Below are positions 57,491-64,000 of a stretch of 64,000 nucleotides of DNA, piece by piece. A model generated the notes under the pieces. The model did not search any database and had not been told where the DNA came from. It saw only the letters and a program-made list of their open reading frames with translations. The position numbers and the translations under genes were made by a program. How positions within the stretch are numbered: the stretch's first letter is position 1; the number at the start of each line of letters is the position of its first letter. Source of the stretch: Zhengitettix transpicula (Eukaryota > Arthropoda > Insecta > Orthoptera > Tetrigidae); contig CM073591.1 in assembly GCA_037074705.1 (NCBI GenBank), positions 131,447,032-131,511,031 of the forward strand. The letters are read 5' to 3'.

Positions 57491-58863
57491 CCGGCGTGTT
57501 ATTTGGCTGTCAACTTATCCAATTAGTATACTTTTAACACAGACGTTTTACATTTTCAAATCTAATGACGTAATTAATTTTCGTAACATTAGGTAAATAT
57601 TTTCTATTTTGAATATATTTTAGTTTATGAGAATACAACTCAATGGAGATTTCAAAAAGTTCTATGAAATTTTCATAGTTTTCATTAAATACTAAATTAA
57701 ACATTAATATAATAGTGATACAATAAAATGCAGAAACCAAGGGAAGAAATGAATGGATTGTTACTGAGTGTATTTTATTACAACAGTTTTACTTTTGTAT
57801 GTTCCTTCACTTTCACACACCTGGAGAAATGGGAATTGTCTGGAAAGCTCTTTCAGGGGATAAAATCCTATCTTGGTTAATTACTTAAAAATCAGTATCC
57901 CAAAGGCTATACATTCCTTTTATTCCTTTATTTGGAAGTTTCTCTAAGATATTTCTAACTTCCCATTATTTGTAGCCGACGTACATTTAACACTATTGTC
58001 CGAAGTGAGGTGATGGTCTACTTTTTTATAACGTTTCCAGCCTTGAATCAGAGACTTTCTCGTTATCGTGCCCTAGGCCAGGTTTCACTGCGTTCCTTTA
58101 AACAATTTCCGATGCTTCTTCGTGGAATTTCCGGTTCAAGTTCCAGGATTCCGAACTATATTCCAAATGATACGCACAAATGACTTGTAGTCATTCGAAA
58201 ATTGTTTATATAACTTTTTTAATATATAAATGGCAAAATTCAACGACTCAGTTACATAGTTGACATGATTTTCACAGCCTAAATTGTCGTATATCTATCC
58301 CTAGATATTGTCTTTTAATTCTTCGTTTACATTGTTCGTGAACTTAACAGCAACCTGTCGTCTGAAAAAAAAACTGTTTTTGCTATGTTGCAATTTATTT
58401 TAATCCTGTTCTAGTGACCTATGTATAATTTATCGCATCAATTCACTTTTGAAGCTGTATTTAAACGACTTGACATTTTTGTAGTTATATAAGCTACTGT
58501 CATAATCAAGCAGTCTTACGCTAGAAACATTGCTGATATGTCATTTATATAAATTGCGGCGCACTCGCTCCCGCTAATGCAGTCAGCAGGTCTTGTCAGT
58601 GCTACTCGCGGCTGTAGCACAGGATTTTGGAATGTAATGAGAAATGCACATGCGCAGTATTCCTTTTTACCTATTGCACCACCCGAAAAGCTCAACAAGC
58701 TGCCTCTTCTTTGTGTTACAGAGTAAACAGCACATATAAACCATGCCGTGCCGCATAAATTGGAATAAGCAACAAAATCAAAATATATTTGAACCATTCA
58801 ATTAAAAATCTTATTGTATCATAGCCAACAGTCAGAATTTATTAAAATTCAAATTTACATTTA
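57491..58863. other. AT-rich; one unassigned ORF at 58516-58797
   Basis: A minus-strand ATG frame of 93 codons (58797-58516) lies in moderately GC-elevated sequence with five or more cysteines but no domain I can name. It may be part of an unrecognised repeat. The remainder is AT-rich. Confidence 0.35.
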
Positions 58864-58908
58864 ACTACAAAACGTTTCGTCCCTATTTTCAGGGACCTCT
58901 TCAGTTGT
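58864..58908 (-). ncRNA. Hammerhead-like cassette, best preserved
   Basis: The minus strand reads ACUGAAGA, G, GUCCCU, GAAAAU, AGGGAC, GAAAC, GUUUU, GU, A. The boxes CUGANGA and GAAA are intact, the stem has six pairs, and AC...GU with A following fits the small stem III and cleavage site of PLE hammerheads. The spacing matches 47.57 kb. An extra G lies after the first box; stem I pairing is weak. Confidence 0.6.
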
Positions 58909-58909
58909 A

Positions 58910-60059
58910 CATAATTAACCAAATATGTTGTGAATTTATATAAACTATTTAACAGAAAAAAAAGACTTTTTCCAACAACTTGCAGGGTCGAACTAATTCT
59001 AAAGTGTTGGAGATTCCTATTTAAATGGTGTTTACTCTACCGCCACAGTCAGTCTTGGAACATGGTAATAATTTAACATTAAAAGGAATAAACATTACAA
59101 AACCTATGCACGGCTTAAAAAAATTTTTACACATCAATACGTTGACATTATCATATCTTAACAAGGTTCTTCTGTTCTTTACTTGCTCCTCACGTTAATA
59201 AATCAATCGTGAAATAGTCTTTCATCTGGTTTCTTCAAACAGTCGAGACACGATGTTGTATTTAATATTCTTCTTCTCTTAGATATATTAAGGATTCTTA
59301 TAGTGTATTCATAGATAAACGAATGTGAAGATCAATAACCCATTCATTTGTTATTAGTAATGACATTTTAGATTCAAATAATTAGAATGTAAATTCAAAA
59401 ATGTTGTTTGTCATACGTCATTTATCAATAAATGTAAACGATATACAATTAATTAATACTTTTGCGTCCAGCGCGTGACCCGTGAAAATGAGACCTCGAA
59501 CACAGAAAACTTCTTCGAATTAATCACAGAAATTTAAACGAGGTCATAGAGAGGCAATATTTGGGAACCATTTTTCCGTGTTGTCTGGCGTGACCTTTGA
59601 ACAATATTCTTTAGCAGTAACAACTTATACCCCAATTGATCGATATATATAGCGTTTCTACGCTACGACGGAAAACGTCGGATACGAAAAGTGATCGACG
59701 TATTAAGATTGTTTCTCGTGAAACTTTATAAGTCCGATTGTTAAAGAGCCCAGTTTTTTCAAGTGTGATTACATCGCTTTAAATAAATTCTCTACGCGGA
59801 TAACACAAATGTAGTGATTAAAAATCTTGTTAGAAACGTACTCATCACTGTGGACAAAATAAATGTGTGGTACTAGCGTTAATACTCAGCAGATGGTAGT
59901 AACAGTGAGAGTTTTCTCGACAATTTCTCGGCTGATGTGCCTTTTCTGGATCTTAAGATTGATGGTAATTTAAAGTGAACTTACCATGTAGATCTGCTTG
60001 CTGGGAAACTCAGTTCGGCTTGTTGTTGACTCAGAACCTTAATGCAACATGTTGACATC
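58910..60059. other. AT-rich stretch, nothing recognised
   Basis: No coding or repeat signal supported. Confidence 0.45.
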
Positions 60060-61015
60060 AGCACTTCGAAAACGGTGTACTTTGTGTATTTTCATTCCCT
60101 TGTGTGTTATGGCATTGTAAATTGGAGCAATTGCTCCGGGAGAATTGAAATATTCAAGTTGCAAAAGCGTGCCATCAGAATCCTTTCTAATACGGATAAT
60201 AAATGCAGTTGAAAACCGTTTTTCAAAAGTTTGCGAATATTAACTCTTCCCAGCGTGTTTATTCACGACATTTTAGAGTTAATAAAGCGGAACATGAATC
60301 TGTTTCAAACAAATGGCGAGTCTCACGATTACGAGACTAGAAGTCGCTCAGCATGACTTTGTTCTCTACCAGAGAAGTATTCACCATTCAGGGATAGTTT
60401 CATACAATAAACATCCTCCAGATGTTAAGAACAACACAAGAGTTTTGGAAATCAGTGTCAAAAGATTCTACTGAAAGGCGCCGGTGATTTACTCAGTACA
60501 CAAGTTTCTTGATCGTTCCCCCAATAATTAATTTTTTTTATACTGCAAAAGTGTTGAATTTGTTGATCTTTATCGTATTTATCTCTTAACTTGCTTAGTC
60601 TTTGTTGGCTTTTTTCTTTATTTGTTTCATGTACGGCCTGGAGTTTGCAGATTGTTCAGTTTCGTGAAGTTACTTGCCCGTCTTTTGTGTTTTTGCTTCT
60701 TCCTAGTGTTCGTGTGTCAGATGTTTCTATTCTCGTGTGATGTGTAATTCCATATTTTATGATAGTTAATTCTCTAAATATTGATTTTTTTTACCTAGTG
60801 CGAATTTAATTTCTTTGAATACTGTAAAAATTAGTAACGTTAAACATTTATTATTACTATATAGTACTTATGGTTATGTTCGACAGGGAATTTTGTGTTC
60901 CCGATTTCAGTTATCCACGTTAACTTTCAAATGTTATTGATTGTAACTGCTAATAATTATATTGTAATTTAATGTACTGGCGTATCCTATTTCCTCATTC
61001 CGGTAGTAATGGAAT
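60060..61015 (+). pseudogene. LINE C-terminal relic with 3' end
   Basis: The plus strand reads KTVYFVYFHSLVCYGIVNWS then GRIEIFKLQKRAIRILSN, SLRILTLPSVFIHDILELIK and NMNLFQTNGESHDYETRSRS. These are the blocks of an insect LINE after the reverse transcriptase ('YFHS...YGI.FWG', 'LQKRAIRI', 'LP..YI.E.L', 'TR...'). Stops interrupt the frame at four or more places. The 3' non-coding part ends GTAATGGAATAAATAAATC near 61005-61025, a LINE tail with a polyadenylation-like AATAAA. The relic at 31.0-32.1 kb is the same group. Confidence 0.9.
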
Positions 61016-61039
61016 AAATAAATCAAATCAGTTGATGAA

Positions 61040-61490
61040 ACGCGGAAATTTACGTACGATCCATAAACGAAGACGCAATCTATGCATTCAAAAAAACTAT
61101 TTACCCAATAGCAAAAGAAGCTCGCAGAAATTGTTCAAAGTTCAAGGCCATGCCTTTCGTTTTCTTCGATATCCAGAGTGTCTCTATGGCCGAACGGATA
61201 GCCAGCGTTCAAATAGTTAACCAACAATATTATAAACAAGTTTTTGAAAAATTGCGAGAACATTTTACAAAGAAGCGTCCTAAATTATGGAAGAACCGGT
61301 AAATCTTGCACCAGGAGAATGCGTTAACAGTAAAGTATTTTTAGGCCAGTGAAAACATCTTAGTTCTGGAACATCTATCCTATTCCCCCAATGTAGCACG
61401 GTGCGATTTATTTCTATTCCATAAAATAAAGTAGGGTCTAAATGGAGTCCTAATACTTAAAGGAGACTACCAGTATTGTACTGTAATGAA
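61040..61490 (+). pseudogene. Mariner transposase relic (C-terminal two thirds)
   Basis: A single plus frame with three stops reads KAMPFVFFDIQSVSMAERI, IVNQQYYKQVFEKLREHF, TKKRPKLWKN, stop, ILHQENALTVKYF, stop, ASENILVLEHLSYSPN and ARCDLFLFHKIK. This follows mariner order: VFFDIQ, VNQQYY, RPKLW, LHQDNAP, HPPYSPDLAPCDFFLF. The second catalytic aspartate (HQDNA) is glutamate here, and several residues after it are deleted. The third aspartate (CDLFL) remains. It adjoins the LINE tail. Confidence 0.92.
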
Positions 61491-61724
61491 CCGAAAGTAT
61501 TGGCGGTGCTACCCGCGATAATGTTCTATAACCGGCAGCAACTTGGCACGAAAGACATTTAGATTAAAAATTGTGTGTTTTCTTGCTTTAATTTTAAAGT
61601 TCTGTGAATTGGTGGCACACAACATGCCCCGAGGAAGACTCTAAGCTGATACTTAAATTCGTTTGCAGTATTTTTATAAATATCAGTTGATCACTTCAAT
61701 GTATAACTATTCTATTTTGTTAAT

Positions 61725-61937
61725 ATTCCCCTTTAATAGCACAGGAAGGGATTTGAAAGGGATGTTGCGGAATGGATAGCATCTGAGGGTTAACGAGTGC
61801 TCCTGACTGCAGATTAAAGATCCTACGAGGCATTCGCATAAAAGTGATTTAGAACAAACCCTAGAAAACTTGTATCGGTTAGGTCGGACTCTTGGTACTT
61901 GTCCCACGTACTTCCGATGACGGGAGTGGAGTTTTCT
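61725..61937 (+). repeat. Family A dispersed repeat, copy 9 (divergent)
   Basis: CCTTTAATAGCACAGGAAGG, GATCCTACGAGGCATTCGC and GTCCCACGTACTTCCGATGA place it in family A with more substitutions than other copies. The minus frame SRVCSKSLLCECLVGSL corresponds to SRVFPALLLGECRVGSL at 22.2 kb. Confidence 0.8.
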
Positions 61938-61939
61938 TC

Positions 61940-63054
61940 ATCAGAAAAGAAAAAATAGTATTGGGATAACTTCAAGAGTTAACAGGAGTTCATAAGTAAT
62001 GCTTGTTTAAATCTACACGGTTTTTAGTCGATGTTCGGCCATTTACGTCATTTACGTTAAACACAAGGCTGTCGATCTCGTAATTACGCTTCATATAAGT
62101 TTAACTTGGAAAACAGGCCGTGTATCTATGTCATGAATGCGAGTGGGTGGGAATGAAAAAGCAGCCCGTGTGATATTGTTAGGCAACTCTGGTCTCAATT
62201 ATTTTGGAGGACTGGGGGAAGATTCTTTTTTCTTCCGCAGTGCCCAGGAAACGTTGCTTGGTGGCCACATGTTGAGACAAGCAAGCAATTTGTCTCGGAA
62301 TGTTGGTGCGTCTGCTGCGCCTTGTTACAGCGTCTCGCTCCATATACTCCCTCTTGTCCTGGTCGCATCACTTCCTCTTTGGATTGGTCACGTCCGTAAT
62401 TCTCATCTAACATCAAGTATCTTGCATGTATTTTTATATATACAATTCGGCATTCTTACTTTTACATGTAAAAATTCAAACCTTTCAAAATTCCCATAAT
62501 GTTGATCGTGAATCGCGTTATATACTCTTTCCCAAATTAAATATTTAACTTTTAACCTAAAACTCAAATCAACATTACGAATAGAAATAACTGAATTTAT
62601 TCGAAATTTCCCAACTTTCCATAGTCCCTTCACCTTTCCTCCTTCATCTCTCACACTAATTTCCTACAGTATATATCATCAGCAGTAGACTATATATGAT
62701 CAGCTTTTTCAACGTATATTATATTGTGTACCCTCATTCACACTTTTACTGGCAGATTATGTCTTCAATAATGTATTAAGCTGTTTTGATCCACTCTCTC
62801 GAGTCTCATTAATGTCCTTCTCATCAGCCTGTGGTTATGATCTCGTTGTGGACTCCCAATTCAGAACTCTCCGTTACCATATGCAGTTTTTTGTATAGCT
62901 CACAACAATTTTAGACCTGTTTAGAATGTTCAATACATCATGAGCTGTAAAATATAGAAACTTACACAATTCATCACTAGATAGAGATACGATGGGTATT
63001 CAGAAGCTAAGGTTAGAAATCATGCAGTGAAACATGTATATTTTATTTCAAACA
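61940..63054. other. No gene recognised; frames at 62137-62499
   Basis: A 120-codon plus frame at 62137-62499 lies in mildly GC-elevated sequence and overlaps a 73-codon minus frame. I recognise neither. The remainder is AT-rich. Confidence 0.35.
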
Positions 63055-63245
63055 ATCAATAGTGTTTCACGTTCTCGTCTGAAGTCAATTTTCGGTCGCC
63101 GAAGTGCCCCTTCAAGTGTGGAAAGAGGTGAAAGTGGTTTGGAGCGAGGTCCGGGCTGTAGGGATGGTGGTCGATGATATCCCAGCGAAAATGTTACAAC
63201 AGCGTTTTGGTCATCTGGGCGGTATGAGGCCACGCGTTTTGAGAG
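63055..63245 (-). pseudogene. Mariner transposase relic, minus strand
   Basis: The minus strand reads NAWPHTAQMTKTLL, a stop, HFRWDIIDHHPYSPDLAPNH and FHLFPHLKGHFGDRKLTSDE. It matches 'NARPHTA...L..F.W..LDHPPYSPDLAPSDFHLF..LK.HL.G..F.SDEEV'. The third catalytic aspartate (SDFHLF) is replaced by histidine (NHFHLF). It joins a second mariner fragment on the opposite strand at about 63247. Confidence 0.9.
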
Positions 63246-63249
63246 ACTT

Positions 63250-63330
63250 TCAGCTATTTTTCTTCATTTGAATGAATACCTCGGAGGGCAACAATTCGCT
63301 TCAGACGAGGAGGTGAGACATTAAACGTCA
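63250..63330 (+). pseudogene. Mariner transposase fragment, plus strand
   Basis: The plus strand reads RDFQLF then, after a one-base shift, IFLHLNEYLGGQQFASDEEV. This corresponds to the 'CDFHLFLHLKEYLGGQRFASDEEV' block, the same protein region as part of the adjacent minus-strand fragment. It is only about 80 bp long. Confidence 0.8.
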
Positions 63331-63458
63331 ACGTGACTGAACGCGCAAGGACAGGATTTTTACGAGGAGGAAATAAAATAAAATGAACACGCTTCACTGC
63401 AGATTTTGTAAACTTAGTTTATAATCACCCCTCGTAGGTTCAAAGATTGTAAATCTCG

Positions 63459-63900
63459 CATGTTAGTTTCATTTAATGTCTATAATTGCAAGAAAATAAC
63501 AACCCCACAGGATAAGTCAGTTTGTGTGCTGCAGTTTTACAAGATTGAATCCCCTTGTTTAAAACACAGCCTTCATTTCGCCCAAACGTTAACAAAAATC
63601 CGCTTCGTCATAAACAGATCTACGAGCGGCAAAAAGGATTCGTCGAAAATGGTTGCATATGCCAAGAGAAAGCAAAAGCCAGATGAAAATGTCGAGCGTA
63701 TTGGAACTGCTTTTCAACTGCGTCCTGGTCATCATAACAGGAGATTAAATTTTTTCACGGTTTAGCTGCAGGATTTGGAAGACGACACATTTTCTGGACG
63801 ACTAATCTTTACACATGAAGCAACGTTCCACCTGTCTGGTAAAGGTCATCGCCACAATATGAAAATGTAAGAGAGTTTGGTGGTCATGGAATACGAAATA
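63459..63900 (+). pseudogene. Tc1/mariner-type transposase relic with DUF4817-like N-terminus
   Basis: The plus strand begins TPQDKSVCVLQFYKIESP, in the style of the DUF4817 helix-turn-helix start. Then follow KPDENVERIGTAF ('SEENVERIR..F') and, after a stop, LQDLEDDTFSGRLIFTHEAT and FHLSGKGHRHNMKM ('DEATFH.SGKVNRHN.RIW'). The first catalytic aspartate ('FSDEATFH') is histidine. A large internal segment between the helix-turn-helix and catalytic start is deleted or scrambled. It is dead. Confidence 0.8.
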
Positions 63901-63904
63901 AGCT

Positions 63905-64000
63905 CACTGAATAATAAAGATAGCCAATTCAGACAATAAGGGTATATAAATACCACACAACGTTTCTGGGATCCTTGTGCCTTTCGTCAGGTGCTAAGAA
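63905..64000 (-). mobile_element. PLE family B terminus, cut by window end
   Basis: AATAATAAAGATAGCCAATT and ACCACACAACGTTTCTGGGA identify a family B terminus in minus orientation. The cassette on the minus strand reads CACCUGACGA, AA, GGC, ACAAGGA, UCC, CA, GAAACG. One base of the stem is unpaired. The element continues beyond the window. Confidence 0.8.

Noticed and set aside
58516..58797. 93-codon minus-strand ATG frame
   Set aside because: No domain, no conserved copy in the window and no transcript evidence; kept only as a note, not as a gene.
62137..62499. 120-codon plus-strand frame
   Set aside because: No recognisable domain, and an overlapping minus frame is equally open.

Overview
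This is a eukaryotic, AT-rich, gene-poor window. Its repeats point to an insect: Penelope-like elements (PLEs) with a GIY-YIG nuclease, several non-LTR retrotransposon (LINE) lineages, mariner/Tc1 and hAT transposase relics, tRNA-derived SINE heads and fold-back elements. The degree of nesting suggests a large genome; cockroach, termite or stick-insect relatives are plausible, but this is an inference from repeat style only. I found no host protein-coding exon I can defend. Long open frames are either transposon relics, lack an ATG, or are short chance frames. Nothing is bacterial or viral in layout, and there is no operon, CRISPR array or rRNA.

Layout. 0-12 kb: one copy of an unnamed dispersed repeat (family A), three fold-back elements, one tRNA-derived SINE head, one small MITE, and otherwise AT-rich sequence with a few GC-elevated patches. 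12-27 kb: two truncated copies of one PLE (12.2-13.0 and 26.7-27.2 kb), LINE relics at 15.9 and 17.5-18.4 kb, and family A copies at 17.3, 21.8, 24.4 and 25.0 kb. 28-33.3 kb: two or three LTR-like elements of about 1 kb and a LINE relic (31.0-32.1 kb) split by a PLE fold-back. 34-37 kb: two family A copies, a mariner relic and two small fold-backs. 39.4-40.4 kb: a TIR element and a tRNA-like SINE. 43.4-49.4 kb: a dense nest in which one LINE (46.1-47.9 kb, minus) is split by about 0.9 kb of PLE-type material, followed by a GC-rich island (48.06-48.35 kb), another LINE tail and a family A copy. 50-52 kb: a nearly perfect 1.2-kb inverted repeat and a hAT transposase relic. 55-57.5 kb: PLE fold-backs and a long retroposon. 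60-64 kb: a LINE tail, three mariner/Tc1 relics (two fused head-to-head), family A and the start of another PLE terminus.

The recurring theme is a small RNA cassette. At about ten sites, in several unrelated sequence contexts, the DNA reads UGANGA, one nucleotide, a short hairpin, then GAAACG. The hairpin stem differs between sites but stays paired. This matches the hammerhead ribozyme core known from PLE terminal repeats. These elements do not work together as a pathway: the window is a record of successive insertions, mostly dead, and what may still act is RNA self-cleavage and the regulatory sequence in the few GC-elevated islands.
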